Origin: Fulvia fulva
Lineage: Eukaryota > Ascomycota > Dothideomycetes > Mycosphaerellales > Mycosphaerellaceae
Direction of reading: 5' to 3'
Assembly (NCBI RefSeq): GCF_020509005.1
Contig: NC_063014.1
Coordinates: forward strand, 6,169,058 to 6,233,057
Length of the DNA: 64,000 nucleotides
Made by a program: the position numbers and the translations under genes. Below the pieces are notes generated by a model that did not search any database, was not told the DNA's origin, and saw only the letters and a program-made list of their open reading frames with translations. Positions 10,792 through 22,207 of the stretch are shown here, piece by piece; within the stretch, counting starts at the first letter, position 1, and each line of letters begins with the position of its first letter.

Positions 10792-11401
10792 TAGATGGAA
10801 TGAAGCATGAACTTGAGACTCTGTGTTGCAGTGCAATGCTGTCACATGTCCGGGAATACCATTGGTGCTAATGATGAGATAAGGCATATGTGGATGTCTC
10901 TTCTGTGATTGCCGCAATTGCCTTGTGCACATTCGTCGCTGCCATATCGTTATTCCCATGTTCCATCCGGCAATAATGGAAGCACGCTAGACCCCACGAT
11001 CCACATCGACCAATTGAGAAGCAGCTTTTGTCACTGCAGACTCCATAATCGTGACCTCGGGCGCTGTTCTTCCTGCACCTTGACGCGCTCTCTCTCTCTC
11101 TGCAATTGCGGGAGGAGCTTAATCGACGGCAAAGTATACATTGGGTTGAGTATTACAGCTTCATTCTTCCCTTCACCTTTCATGTCTTGTTTGGACGTCT
11201 TCCTTTCGTTCGACTCCTCTGGTGCTTCACGATCCAGGACGGCGGTGTGTTGCTATAGCGGATTATATTCGCTGTATTGAGTTGGAGGATTTGAAGTTGG
11301 AGCAGGAAGGCGATTATCTTGGGGCGATAGAGAGAGAGGCAGTCAGGCCTTGAAGTTACCATACCCGATCTGAGTGCTCGCGAGCACACCTCACCACCAC
11401 C
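10792..11401. promoter_or_regulatory. Intergenic region upstream of sdh1
   Basis: About 610 bp between two plus-strand genes. It contains a short CT-repeat near 11090-11101, a common feature of fungal core promoters, but no gene I can support. It should hold the LysM-gene terminator and the sdh1 promoter. Confidence 0.4.
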
Positions 11402-13603
11402 ATGGCACAACCCCTCAGCAGGTCCCTCCTGGACTGCTTTCGCTCCTCAGCAACCACCACCTCGTCCTTCACCCACCGCATCACCCACACCCTCCGCCAC
11501 CACCTCCTCTGCACCCTCCCCACCTCCCAACGCCGCACCTACCTAGGCACCACCCAACGCCGCCGCGCCACAACGCAATCCAACTCCCCCATCTCCTCCC
11601 CCCACCCCATAATCAACCACCACTACGACGCCATCGTAGTCGGGGCCGGCGGCGCTGGGCTCCGCGCGGCCGTCGGTCTAGCAGAGTCTGGACTGGAAAC
11701 AGCATGTATAACGAAGTTGTTTCCGACGAGGAGTCATACGGTCGCAGCCCAGGGCGGGATTAATGCGGCGCTGGGGAATATGACGGAGGATGATTGGAGG
11801 TGGCATATGTATGATACGGTGAAAGGGAGTGATTGGTTGGGTGATCAGGATGCGATTCATTATATGTGTAGAGAGGCGCCGAAGGCGGTTTATGAGTTGG
11901 AGAATTATGGGATGGCTTTTTCGAGGTGAGTCGGGATTGGATGTGAAGGAGGGGATGTGGAGGGAGTGTGGTGGGTGTTTGGGATAAGAGGGATTTACTG
12001 ACGGTCTGCTAAAATAGGACGGAAGATGGACGGATATACCAGCGAGCACTTGGAGGGCAGTCGTTGAAGTATGGTAAGGGTGGACAAGGAGTGAGGTGTT
12101 GCAGTGCCGCGGATCGGACAGGACATGCAATGCTGCACACACTCTATGGACAGAGCGTGAAGGTAAGATTGAGGATATGCAGGACGAGGCAGACATTGAG
12201 AACGAAACACTGACGGTTGGTCGCAGCACAACACGAATTTCTTCATCGAGTTCTTCGCGATAGACTTGCTCATGGTTGATGGAGCGTGTGTTGGTATTCT
12301 CTGTATGTCCATGGAAGACGGAACATTGCACAGAGTGTTTGCGAAGAATACAGTACTCGCAACAGGAGGATACGGCAGGACATACTTCTCCTGCACGTCA
12401 GCACATACATCGACAGGAGATGGCAATGTAGGTTCTCAAGCCCGTTTCATTTGAGCAATGCCGCTGACACAGTCCTTCCAGGCCATGGCCGCACGAGCTG
12501 GTCTCCCCAACCAAGACTTCGAATTTATTCAATTCCATCCTACAGGCATCTACGGCGCAGGTGTGCTCATCACAGAAGGCTCTCGCGGTGAAGGTGGCTA
12601 TCTTCTCAACAGCAACGGCGAACGATTCATGGAACGATACGCACCCACAGCGAAAGACCTCGCCTCTCGAGACGTTGTTTCTCGATCGATGAACATGGAA
12701 ATCCGAGAAGGACGAGGAGTGGGACCCGACAAAGATCATGTATATCTCCAACTATCACATCTTCCCAAGGAACTAATCATGGAGCGATTACCCGGAATTG
12801 CAGAGACAGCATCAGTGTTCTCCGGTGTGGACGTGACGAAAGAACCAGTCCCAGTCTTACCAACCGTCCACTACTGCATGGGTGGCGTACCCACAAACTG
12901 GAAAGGAGAAGTCCTGAACGTGGACCCCATCACAGGAGCCGAGAAACCCGTCGAGGGACTCTACGCAGCCGGTGAAGTCGCCTGTGTCTCAGTCCACGGC
13001 GCAAACCGCCTCGGCGCCAACTCACTCCTCGATATTGTCGTCTTCGGCCGAGCTTGCGCCTTGGATATCGCCGCGAACTTCGAAAAGGGCATGCCACATA
13101 AGAAAGCACCCGAAGACATTGGGATGAAGGAACTCAACGCCATGGAGGATATCCGAAACGCCGACGGCGACAAGCTAGGAGCTGAGATCCGAAGCGACAT
13201 GCAAAAAGTCATGCAAGCGGACATCTCCGTCTTCCGCACGAAAGAAGCCCTGGAAATCGGCAACGAGAAAATCCAGAAAGTCCAGGAAGATTTCCGGGAC
13301 CGCTTAGCCGTGAAAGATAAGAGCATGATCTGGAACTCGGATCTGATTGAGACGTTGGAGATGCGGAATTTGCTTACTTGTGCGGCGCAGACGGCGAAGA
13401 GTGCGGTGCTCAGAGAGGAGAGTAGGGGTTCTCATGCGAGGGAGGATTTCCCGGATAGGAATGATAAGGAGTGGATGAAGCATACCCTGAGTTGGCAGAA
13501 GGATAATGCGGATGAGGTAAAGATTGGGTATAGGAGGGTGGTGATGGATACGTTGGATAAGGGGGAAATGGAGAGTATACCGCCGGTTAAGAGGACTTAT
13601 TAG
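11402..13603 (+). CDS. sdh1: Succinate dehydrogenase flavoprotein subunit, mitochondrial
   Basis: Exons 11402-11925, 12018-12162, 12227-12427 and 12482-13603 give 663 residues, normal for the family. It oxidises succinate to fumarate with covalently bound FAD as part of respiratory complex II. The first 60 or so residues are Arg/Ser/Thr-rich with no acids, a mitochondrial presequence. The FAD-binding GAGGAG is at residues 81-86, and the FAD-linked histidine is in [11 protein letters not shown] (about residue 112). Substrate-site stretches are present: [22 protein letters not shown], where only the ends vary, and [15 protein letters not shown]. The C-terminus ends in KRTY as in other fungi. 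Several usually constant positions differ from the fungal consensus as I remember it, so a second, divergent sdh1 paralogue is possible. It converges on the next gene with a gap of only about 50 bp. Confidence 0.93.
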
Positions 13604-13652
13604 AGTCCCGGTACGTACCGGACTGCTTCACTGGCGTTGCGGTTAAAGAAAG

Positions 13653-14495
13653 CTACAAGCCTCCATCCGCCTGCCGCGAGGACCAGTATCGCTTGTTGGG
13701 CTCACGCTCAGTATCCAGCTCTCTGAACGAGTACACCTGCCTGTCGCTTCCTGCCATACAGTACCCGTCATGCGGGTGGCCCGAGCTGCAGGAGTCTCGC
13801 TCACTGGGGCACCAGAAGTTGTGGTCTGTCATCCACTCTTCGTACCTCTCCCTGAACCTCGCCTCCCGTGTTTGGCCAGACTCTGCGAGTTCCCGAGCGA
13901 GGACTATGGCCTCTGTCATGACATTCCACATCAGTTCAACACGAGGCTTCTCTCCATCGCCCCATGCACTCATCTCCTGCGATGTCAACAGGCGAGTATG
14001 GTTTCCAATCCATGTGTTCACATCAATCTCGATCTCCAGCTTGTCGACTCCACGGCATCGAGCGAGCCATCGAATGAAGTCCTCTGCTCCCTCGCCGCAT
14101 GCCCAGAGATCCTGCATCTGGAGAACAACTTTCCGCGTGTGCTTCCTGTTTGCCTCGCCGATAGTTTCCATGAAGTCGAAAAGGTAGGTGAAGTCCGCGC
14201 GATGGATGTGGGCGAAGAAAGTGTTCTGACCATAGAAAATTGGTAGTGCTTCGTTGTGAATCTGGCGGCAGACTCGGGCGATGCTGGGCTGCGTTGCGTC
14301 GCCTTCGTCGTCGTAGTGTCTGCACATGCTGTAAAGCATGAGTTCTTCGCCTGTTAGAACGAGATCGTAGATGCGGTTGCGGAGTTCTGCAGGTAGGTCG
14401 AGGAAGCGGAAAGGCTTGATGGATGCCTTGCAAGCTGTTAGTTGTGACCAAGACTAGTCACATCGATGAGCACTTACGACAGCTGCTTCAGCCAT
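13653..14495 (-). CDS. F-box-like fungal protein of unknown target
   Basis: The main exon runs from 14426 down to 13653. A likely first exon of 18 nt (14495-14478) is joined through a 51-nt GTAAGT intron, keeping the frame. The N-terminus reads PFRFLDLPAELRNRIYDLVL, the F-box-like opening common in fungal proteins, followed by ARVCRQIHNEALPIFYGQNTF, the usual second helix of this group. The rest is alpha/beta and Trp-rich with no further domain. F-box proteins select targets for SCF ubiquitin ligases, but these fungal ones are rarely characterised. A second upstream ATG at 14605 opens a 43-codon frame that overlaps the first exon in another frame, so the start is uncertain: it could be an upstream ORF or an alternative N-terminus. 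Confidence 0.7.
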
Positions 14496-14605
14496 GTCGA
14501 TAGTCTTTTGCGCTGTTCCGGGCTGATTTTGTGCACTATGTTCGCGATGCTGCAAAGCTTCTCTTTCAGCGCCTCGACTGTCGGCACGCCGTCGGCGGTT
14601 GGCAT

Positions 14606-15190
14606 CTTGGTCCGAAGTGGTGGTGTGGATTATTGAAAGAAAGGAAGTGAAGTGAAGAGAAGCTCATGAACAAACCGGAAGGCGTTGTGGGCCCCGCTCG
14701 GATGAAGCCGACGCACATGCCTAGTGCGACGTACTTCAGGAGGAAGGTGCGAGCCAACATTAGCGACAATATATCCTCGTGCCTTCGCGTGCACCGGTGA
14801 CTCTAATGAGGGACCTCATCCCGCAGCATTGGGCCTCCGCGGTAGCTTTCTCGACATCGCAACAACATCTCGACCAGGGTTGCCGCCTGGATCCTGTTCC
14901 TAGGGCTCGTCGCGGCCCAGAACATCTTTCGAGCCCAAATGGAGAGAAGCTTACGATGGCCAAGAGATAATCGCTGAATCGAAGCTTGGGGTCGTCACTG
15001 CGTAGTCATCTTGCGACGATGACGAACCGAGGATATCGCGGATAATCGCTCATAGTGTGGGCATCTACCTCCCTACATCCTGCGCAATGCGGCTAAGCTG
15101 TACAGATCAGCAATAACAATGCGAAGAAAAGTGTTGTCTCGGGACTTATTTTGCAACACTTCTCTGCCAAGTTTTCCGGTGATACTTAAT
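14606..15190. other. Intergenic region without supported genes
   Basis: About 585 bp between the F-box-like gene and the 3' end of the GST gene. Short frames on both strands (for example 14779-14970) have no recognisable content. Confidence 0.4.
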
Positions 15191-15973
15191 TCAATCATCC
15201 TTCTCACAGAACTTCCGACAAGCCCTCTCATGCTCCTCAAACTTCCTATCCATCTCCATAACCCTCCCAAACAAATCGCCCTCCACATCAATCTTTCCCA
15301 GAATCTTCCAGAACCCCAATAGCACAAAGTCCGCATAGCTGACTTGCTGACCCATTGCATACGGCCCCTCCGGATTCTCGCTGAGAAACTCCTTCAACAC
15401 GGCGAAGGTGGGCTCTGCATTCTTCCAAGCGACACCTTCGCCCAAATCAGGGCTGTCTCGAAGATCATAAAGACTTGCGCCAATCAACCTTGTCCGAGCT
15501 TCGTGGTACCATTTGGCTGACTCTGGGGTGAGGAGCATGTCTGGGAGTCTGTGGAGATATGCTACTGAGAGGCGGTTCCCGAACTGCGTGACGAGTTCTT
15601 GGGCACGGATGGCACTTTCGCTGTCAGGGTAGACTGGCGGATCTGGCTGGTACTTCTCAAGAGCTTGAGCAACTTGCGCAGATTCCATGACGAAGGTACC
15701 ATCTGGGAGCTTGACAGCGGGAATGGAGTGGTCGAAGTGTTCGCTTGGGTCGTTCGGTGGGATGCCGAAGGACTTCAGGGTGGGTCGGATGTCGGGGAAT
15801 TCTAGCCATTCGGTGCGGTATGGGATGTTCTTGTAGTTGAGTATAGCTCGCACTGTGCATAATTAGAGGCTGAGGGGAAGTGCTTTGGCATCATTACCTT
15901 TCCATGTATTCGGGCTGAACGACCGGCGAGGTGCTTTCGATGGAGCATCGTAGAGGATGATCTGGTCAGTCAT
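15191..15973 (-). CDS. Glutathione S-transferase (UstS/LigE-like)
   Basis: Two exons, 15973-15898 and 15852-15191, give 245 residues. The N-terminus (LYDAPSKAPRRSFSPNTWK) and FGIPPNDPSEHFDHSIPAVKLPDGTFVMES form the thioredoxin-like GST_N domain. The SIPAVKLPDG turn with its cis-Pro and the following ES pair are the glutathione-binding elements. Residues from about 105 onward form the helical GST_C domain, with YADFVLLGFW near the end. This resembles the fungal group that includes UstS and bacterial beta-etherase LigE, in which a Ser near the N-terminus usually activates glutathione. The substrate cannot be told from sequence. The short first exon is fixed by the ATG just before the conserved strand and by in-phase splice sites. 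Confidence 0.87.
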
Positions 15974-16163
15974 CGTGAGTATAGTTAAAGGATGGGTTTA
16001 TCAAAGAATGGGAACTATCAAGAAACAGCATGTCGTCTTTATGGTCAGCTCTAATGCTGACTGCTTGTAGCACAAATCCTGGAGGATGATGCGACTTCCT
16101 GCTGACCAACTGTATCTGTACTGCAGTTAGGGCTCCCATATCACCAGCACACAGTCCTGGGCT

Positions 16164-16523
16164 ATGGTTGTTCCAGCATGGTCTCGCCTGAAGATCACAC
16201 GTAGTTCGAGCCAGTATCTTATAGGAGCATGTCTGATCTTGGCTTTGCTAGTCAATGCAATCTGGAGCAAGACGCCAAGCAACAATGGGCTTTTTGACAT
16301 TGCGTATGATCTTCTCCCCCGGCACGACAAGGATACATGTAGTTGGAGGTTGACATGCTATCACGAAGGAGGGTGTGGTTCAAGTTGTGTCAGCAGAGAA
16401 GGAACGACGCCAAGGCCGAGGCGTTTGCCGAGCGGGTCAAGTTCATCCGCCGACTCGGAGCTGGTCTGCCGCCACGAGCACACACAGCTGCACAGATCGT
16501 TTACTCCATATTCACTGAAGTGA
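16164..16523 (+). CDS. Small open frame with one hydrophobic segment, doubtful gene
   Basis: A 119-codon frame with one possible membrane span (YLIGACLILALLVNAI, about residues 18-33) and a Cys-rich middle part. A second frame at 16343-16540 overlaps it and looks equally protein-like (basic, helical). No introns or domain settle the matter. It lies in the 685-bp space between the divergent GST and AFG1 genes, so it may be chance. Low confidence. Confidence 0.2.
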   Translation: MVVPAWSRLKITRSSSQYLIGACLILALLVNAIWSKTPSNNGLFDIAYDLLPRHDKDTCSWRLTCYHEGGCGSSCVSREGTTPRPRRLPSGSSSSADSELVCRHEHTQLHRSFTPYSLK

Positions 16524-16658
16524 GGTACCGTTCCAAATAGGCTCACCAGAATTCATAACCTTGGAGGAGGAGCTCCGATCCCGAGTACCAGCGACGAACT
16601 ATGATACCCTGATTCCCACGATCCACGGCTCTGGAAACGGGCAAGAGAAGGGACCAGC

Positions 16659-18326
16659 ATGGCCTCGAGGGAAGCTGGCAGAGCTCTGCGGAGTTTTACC
16701 CAGGCTTCCCATACTTCATCGGTCATAATGCAGCAGAGGCGGACGATATGCGCGCAGTGTCTGGCGAGCCGCGCAGCGAGCTGGCATGGCAGGATCACGG
16801 GCGATGTCGGAAAGATGCCAGGAAGAGGAAACCTTCGATACAGCACATCGGCGCGGCGGAGCATGGCGACCATGACGGACTACAGGATCGACGAATATGG
16901 TCATACAGGGCCGATAGCAGAGTACGACCGCAGAGTGAATTCGGGACGTCTGCGAAACGACGAGCATCAGCGAGTGCTCATACAAGAGCTGCAGAATCTA
17001 CATGATACGCTGAGCGGCTATGAGCCGCCGAAAGTGGTCCGACCCACCATAGAGTCCCTTCAACCCAAGAAGAGGTCTATCTTTGGCTCGTTGCTTGGTG
17101 GGAAGATTGTTGGTGAACTTCAGATGCGGCCAAGGTCAGATCTGCCGAAAGGCCTGTACATGTATGGCGATGTAGGAAGCGGGAAGACCATGATGATGGA
17201 CCTCTTCTTCGACACATTGCCGAGTAACATCACCCACAAGACAAGGATACACTTCCACAACTTCATGCAGGATGTGCACAAAGAGCTGCACAAGATGAAG
17301 ATGCAGTATGGGAATGATATTGACTGCATACCGTTTGTGGCAGCCACTATCGCCGAGAAGTCTTCGGTGCTGTGCTTTGACGAGTTCCAATGCACAGATG
17401 TGGCGGATGCTATGATTCTGCGGCGTCTTATTGAGAGCTTGATGGCGCATGGGACGGTGCTGGTGACGACGAGTAATCGCCATCCAGATGAGCTGTACAA
17501 AAACGGCATCCAACGAGAGTCGTTCATTCCATGCATCCGGTTGCTCAAAGATCAGCTTCGAGTGCTGAACCTTGACTCGACAACAGACTACCGCAAGATC
17601 CCGAGGCCGCCATCAGGCGTGTACCATCATCCAATCGACGCCGCAGCCAAGCAGCACGCCGAACATTGGTTCAACTTCCTGGGCGATCCTGAACGTAATC
17701 CCGTGCACCAGGAAACGCAGACAGTCTGGGGTCGGGATATCGTAGTGCCTCGAGCATCAGGCAAAGCTTGCTGGTATACGTTCAACGAACTTATCGGCAG
17801 CGCGACAGGCGCTGCAGACTATCTGGAACTCGTTCAACATTACAATGCCTTCATCGTGACAGATGTACCAGGCATGAACGTCCGCTCCCGAGATCTTGCA
17901 CGCCGCTTCATCACATTCCTGGATGCAGTCTACGAGTCAAGAGCGAAGCTAGTCCTCACGACAGCCGTACCCTTGACCCGAATCTTCATGTCTCGCGACG
18001 AGGTTGACGATTTGCTTGACAGAGCAGCAGGGTCTGGCAGCTCGGCAGCCAAGGAGGCAAAACAGACCGCTCAAGGTGGCGATGTCGATGATGCGATGAG
18101 AATGATGATGGATGATCTAGGCATGAACATGGAGAGCATGAAGAAGAGCAACATGTTCACTGGTGACGAGGAAGCTTTCGCTTTCGCCCGAGCGCTTTCT
18201 CGGTTGACGGAGATGGGCAGCCAGGAATGGGTTGAGCGCGGCTTGGGTCTGGAGTATCGTGGTGGGAAGAAGGAGGCGGATGATTGGATCAAGGTGAGAG
18301 GACATTGGAGACAGGACAGTTATTGA
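16659..18326 (+). CDS. afg1: AFG1-like mitochondrial AAA ATPase (LACE1 family)
   Basis: Single exon, 555 residues. The Arg/Ser-rich N-terminus up to about residue 70 fits a mitochondrial presequence. The Walker A motif GDVGSGKT spans residues 170-177 and Walker B LCFDEFQ residues 238-244, followed by VADAMILRRL and a VTTSNRHPDELYKNG segment that corresponds to sensor 1 of the family. The C-terminal AFG1-specific region contains ELIGSATGAADYLEL and a helical end. AFG1/LACE1 binds the inner mitochondrial membrane and helps in turnover of cytochrome oxidase subunits and other proteins (family knowledge). An in-frame ATG at 16728 is an alternative start. Confidence 0.93.
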   Translation: MASREAGRALRSFTQASHTSSVIMQQRRTICAQCLASRAASWHGRITGDVGKMPGRGNLRYSTSARRSMATMTDYRIDEYGHTGPIAEYDRRVNSGRLRNDEHQRVLIQELQNLHDTLSGYEPPKVVRPTIESLQPKKRSIFGSLLGGKIVGELQMRPRSDLPKGLYMYGDVGSGKTMMMDLFFDTLPSNITHKTRIHFHNFMQDVHKELHKMKMQYGNDIDCIPFVAATIAEKSSVLCFDEFQCTDVADAMILRRLIESLMAHGTVLVTTSNRHPDELYKNGIQRESFIPCIRLLKDQLRVLNLDSTTDYRKIPRPPSGVYHHPIDAAAKQHAEHWFNFLGDPERNPVHQETQTVWGRDIVVPRASGKACWYTFNELIGSATGAADYLELVQHYNAFIVTDVPGMNVRSRDLARRFITFLDAVYESRAKLVLTTAVPLTRIFMSRDEVDDLLDRAAGSGSSAAKEAKQTAQGGDVDDAMRMMMDDLGMNMESMKKSNMFTGDEEAFAFARALSRLTEMGSQEWVERGLGLEYRGGKKEADDWIKVRGHWRQDSY

Positions 18327-18826
18327 GTGTCGTGTCGACAATGTCAGCGGTACGTTGTGGAGGCATGCATGGATGATGATACCCTTTGAAGCGATTAAAG
18401 CGTTGAGGCGGCATGGCAGCGCGCTGTTCTGATTTATCTACTTTGCATATAACATTGAATGAAGACGTCTTGAGTGTCAGCCGGTATCTCTTATGGTATC
18501 TATGGCAGAGATCGTTGCAACGATCGCCAAGACTTGCTGCCCAGAAGGTACATGTACATGCTTCTCTATTGGTGCCCGCCAGTACTCGAAAAAAGTCGAC
18601 TGTCAAGTCTGCGACCTCGTTTTCTATCGTCTTCTATCGCCAGGTCGGATTCACCTATACGCCCACTACTTAATCACATCGCTCAAGAATCTCAAACTGT
18701 TCGCTCACAGCAGACAGAGTACAAGACAACACTTTGCACCCGACAGACATGGACAACTCACCTTCGTAAACTCTGGCCGCCATGGATGCTGAAGCAGCAA
18801 TTTCTTTTTCAGTCTGTTAGTATGAT
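18327..18826. other. Intergenic region without supported genes
   Basis: About 500 bp between AFG1 and the small TPR-like gene. Several overlapping plus-strand frames (18413-18929) have no recognisable content. It probably holds the AFG1 terminator and the next promoter. Confidence 0.35.
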
Positions 18827-19117
18827 ATGGAAGAACGCCAATACAGAGAAATTATCAAGAAGCGACAACAGGCCGAGGGACTCGAGGCCACATACCGTGA
18901 TCGCTACAACCTGGCGGCGGTCTTGGTGAAGAGTCGCAAGTTTGACGAAGCCGGAATCATGCTGAGAGACGTCCTCCGGTTCCTCGAGGGAAGGGATGGC
19001 AGGGAGAGCGAACCGTTCAGGCAGCAGGAAGCGACCACCAAGAGACTTTTGGTGCAAGTGCTTGGTGCAAGAAATAGTTCGGGCGAAGAGGCATTAGCAG
19101 TGACCGACTCCGCATAG
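18827..19117 (+). CDS. Small TPR-like protein, possibly truncated
   Basis: A 96-codon frame whose middle part (RYNLAAVLVKSRKFDEAGIMLRDVLRFLEGRDG) has the spacing of tetratricopeptide helices. It resembles the short TPR-like proteins common in fungal accessory regions, which usually have more repeats. A short extra 5' exon could exist: a CT-rich tract and AG lie just upstream at 18801-18812. It could be a fragment of a longer TPR gene, since no matching coding sequence follows. Function unknown. Confidence 0.5.
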   Translation: MEERQYREIIKKRQQAEGLEATYRDRYNLAAVLVKSRKFDEAGIMLRDVLRFLEGRDGRESEPFRQQEATTKRLLVQVLGARNSSGEEALAVTDSA

Positions 19118-20688
19118 CGCCTCGAGATCAAGGCTTCGGGCATGGAGTAGATGAGTGGCATGCAGTACAGCTAACTGCAAGGCGAGACTGAGACCCCAAA
19201 TACGCTGGCCCAGCACTCCAAATGGGCACACCGGGAACCTTACGTAGCAGATACCTCGCAATAAGAGTGACACGACGGACGACATCTAGAGGAATTGTCG
19301 TCAATGGGGAGCGTGAAGAACCATGAGGTTGCAGATGGCGGCGAATCTGAGCCAACCGATGCCCGTTTCATATCGAGCGGCTCGCTTCTCTATCCCTGTG
19401 TCTTGCATGCGGAGAGAAGGGTGGCAAATGCCTACCACCAGCGCAAGGCATTCAGAAAGACCTAGAGGCACGAAGCACGACAAGCTTCCCTCTCAAGACA
19501 CATGAGAACATACGTTCCGTTCGGAGCAGCATGAGAGTGGACAGCATGATGCTCGAAGACACCGTATCGATGACCAGCCGTACTTTCAGCTGACAGCGAC
19601 ATGCGCCGCGATGACTGTGACGTCCATCTACTCTCTGGTAAGACGCATCCCTTCGGAGTCATGCGGTACCATTTCTGCTTCTGGTTATCACGAAGAAGCG
19701 CCCGCTTTTCAACGGCACTCAAAACCGCGTCCCACTCCTTACAGCGGTGCGTGACGTCCCAGCCGCTCGTGCCTATCCGCCATGGCATTGGATCCATGGC
19801 AGGTTCTACCCATTTCAGTGCTGAAAGTGAGATCGCGAGACACCGCACTTATCGTCTTTGGAGAGGTCATGGGGAGACATGGCTGGGTCAAGCAGAATGT
19901 ACGTGTCCGCTGCGAAGAATCGAGGACTAGATCACCAAGGAACGGCCCTTCAGAGACAATACTGGAATCCACACACAACACTGAGCGCCAGGACAACATA
20001 CGTCAGTCCCTCATCGTCGCCGAAGTATTGCACTGCTAACGAGCGACCACGCCGTACTCAAGACCGTGCCCTACCTCTGCCGTGATGATCGACAGCAACT
20101 GGCCGCTGCAAGACTACGCGTGCATGCGGCTAGTGTGCCTCATGGCCCCATGAGTAGTGCCGACCCGTTCTATTCTTGTTTGTTTCGGTTGGCGCCCATT
20201 CAGGATGCTGATGCAAATCGAGCTAGTTCCAGTGCTAAGCGCCGCAGCGAGATTTCTATTACTGCCGGGTCGACCTGATAGAGTGTAGCGACGAGTGCTA
20301 GATGCTAACGTGCTCCAGTTGCCGTGCACTGCATGCTTTCCCCGCTAGGATGATATATGGGTGTGATCTTGTGTTCAGCGACCGTCGCATTGGCTGCTGT
20401 CCAGGTGGGCGATGCTCCGCTGCCCCTCGCTGTCACATAGCGGAGCATTCATGGTGCGTCCATTGACTGATACGCAGTGCGCACACTACGCATCTGTGCG
20501 AGGCGTTGTTCGTGCTGGGACGTTGTCTGTGTGGGTTGTGTGAAGAGTGACGAGCGCCTAGCGCCTAGCGCCCAGTCAGAATGTGGGGTGTAATATCTTC
20601 AGACCTGACAGCGACATCTTCATTATCGCCCTTCAATATTGCTCTCTGTAGTTCCTCTCTTGAGCAATATAGGGAGACCTTATGTGCT
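19118..20688. other. Long intergenic region without supported genes
   Basis: About 1.57 kb with no gene I can support. The longest frame (19462-19848, minus, 128 codons) is Trp/Arg-rich with no domain. A short tandem GCGCCTA repeat lies at about 20556-20573. GC content and CpA frequency are ordinary, so RIP has not acted here. Confidence 0.4.
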
Positions 20689-22122
20689 ATGTCTTTTACA
20701 CTGCTTCGCCGCGCATGGAAGTCCATCCACCCCCTCGCCTGGAAGCCTTTAGTATTTCCCAATCAGGGCATTGCCTCCATACCTGCCAACGAGAAGGTCG
20801 AGGAGGAAACCATTCCAGGATACATCGCGACACGATATTATCCCGTCAGGATCGGAGAAATCATTCAGGATCGCTACCAGGTCGTTGGTAAATTAGGCTT
20901 TGGACTTTCCTCGACCGTATGGCTGGCACGAGATCTCGAGTGAGTTTTGCCCTTAATCCTTGATGCTGTTTTGGGACTCATTTGTAACAGCGGGTGCCGG
21001 CATGTTGCTCTCAAACTTTATGTACAATCAGATTGCTTGGAAAGTGAGCTAGACACCGAGCTCGATGTATACAGAAGGATCGAGAGCGCACCCAACCACC
21101 ACCCGGGCCGTCATGCTGTGCGCTCTATGCTCGACTCGTTTGAGCTCGCTACGCCGAGTGGCAGACACCGATGCCTGGTACACGAGCCTCTCTGGGATAG
21201 CGCGCTCAACATCAAGCACAGAAATCCTGTACGGAGATTGCCACAGCCAGTCGTGGCCTTCCTGCTAAAGCGATTATTCCTCGCGTTAGACCTGCTACAT
21301 CGGGAGTGTCACGTAGCCCACACCGACATTAAGGAAGCCAACATCTTGCTCCCAGCAGATCCCTCTGTGTTGACACATTTTGAACAGCAGGAACTAGCAG
21401 AGCCGAGCCCTCAGAAAGAAGTCGATGGCGGTGTGATCTACCTCTCCCGCGAAATGGGCACGCCGAAAGCCTTTGGCGCGCCTGTGCTGTGTGACTTCGG
21501 ATCGGCTGTAGCACTGGACGATGGGCAGGAGCATCGCGAGGACATCCAACCCGATGTCTATCGGTCCCCAGAAGTTATCCTGGATGTCCCGTGGACATAC
21601 AGCGTAGACATTTGGAACGTGGGATGCATGGTGAGTGTCCCTGAAATGAACGCGCAGATGCACGCTAATTCTCACTCATTTATAGGTTTGGGACGCCTTC
21701 GAGGGCGAGCACCTGTTCACTGGTTGCGATCCAGAGCACGGCGCATATCGGGGGAGAGCCCATCTTGCCGAGATGATCGCCCTTCTCGGGCCTCCTCCAC
21801 CAAGTCTGCTCGCTCGGTCGCATCTAAGGAGCAAATTCTTTTCTAAAGAAGGTGAGTGGGAACTCGACAGCAGCTGCAACGTTTCTCACGTGACGCTAAT
21901 ACTGTGCTTTTCGAAGGCGACTTCTGCGCAGGGATTGCTGTGCCTCGCACTCGGACGCTTGATCACCGGGAGTCATCTCTGCAAGGAGAAGAGAACAAAG
22001 AGGATCGAGAGTGTTTCCTACGCTTTGTGCGCAAAATGCTACAGTGGGAACCGGAAGCTCGTAGCTGCGCTCGGGAATTAGCAGAAGACGAATGGATTCT
22101 AAAGCATACTACAGACGTCTAA
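20689..22122 (+). CDS. SRPK-like serine/threonine protein kinase
   Basis: Four exons: 20689-20939, 20991-21630, 21686-21851 and 21917-22122, giving 420 residues. The Gly-rich loop is KLGFGLSSTVW (about residues 67-78), the ATP-binding Lys is in VALKLY, the catalytic loop is HTDIKEANILL, with HTD as in SR-protein kinases rather than HRD, and the Mg-binding motif is CDFGSAV. An activation-segment end (QPDVYRSPEVIL) and VDIWNVGCM follow. All key residues are present, so an active kinase is likely. Fungal SRPK relatives have expanded into many uncharacterised copies; the target is unknown. An upstream in-frame ATG at 20581 would add 36 residues but is less typical. The kinase is directly followed by the broken UstYa-like gene. 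Confidence 0.87.
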
Positions 22123-22207
22123 ACAAAGGTACGAATCTTCTATTAGGAGTCGAACTACAGACTCTATTAGTATCTAATGAATATAACTAGGGTACCGTTT
22201 ATATAGA

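Noticed and set aside
11678..12331. 217-codon minus-strand frame
   Set aside because: Crosses exons and introns of sdh1 on the opposite strand; no domain.
19462..19848. 128-codon minus-strand frame as a possible gene
   Set aside because: No recognisable family and no supporting splice or neighbour evidence.
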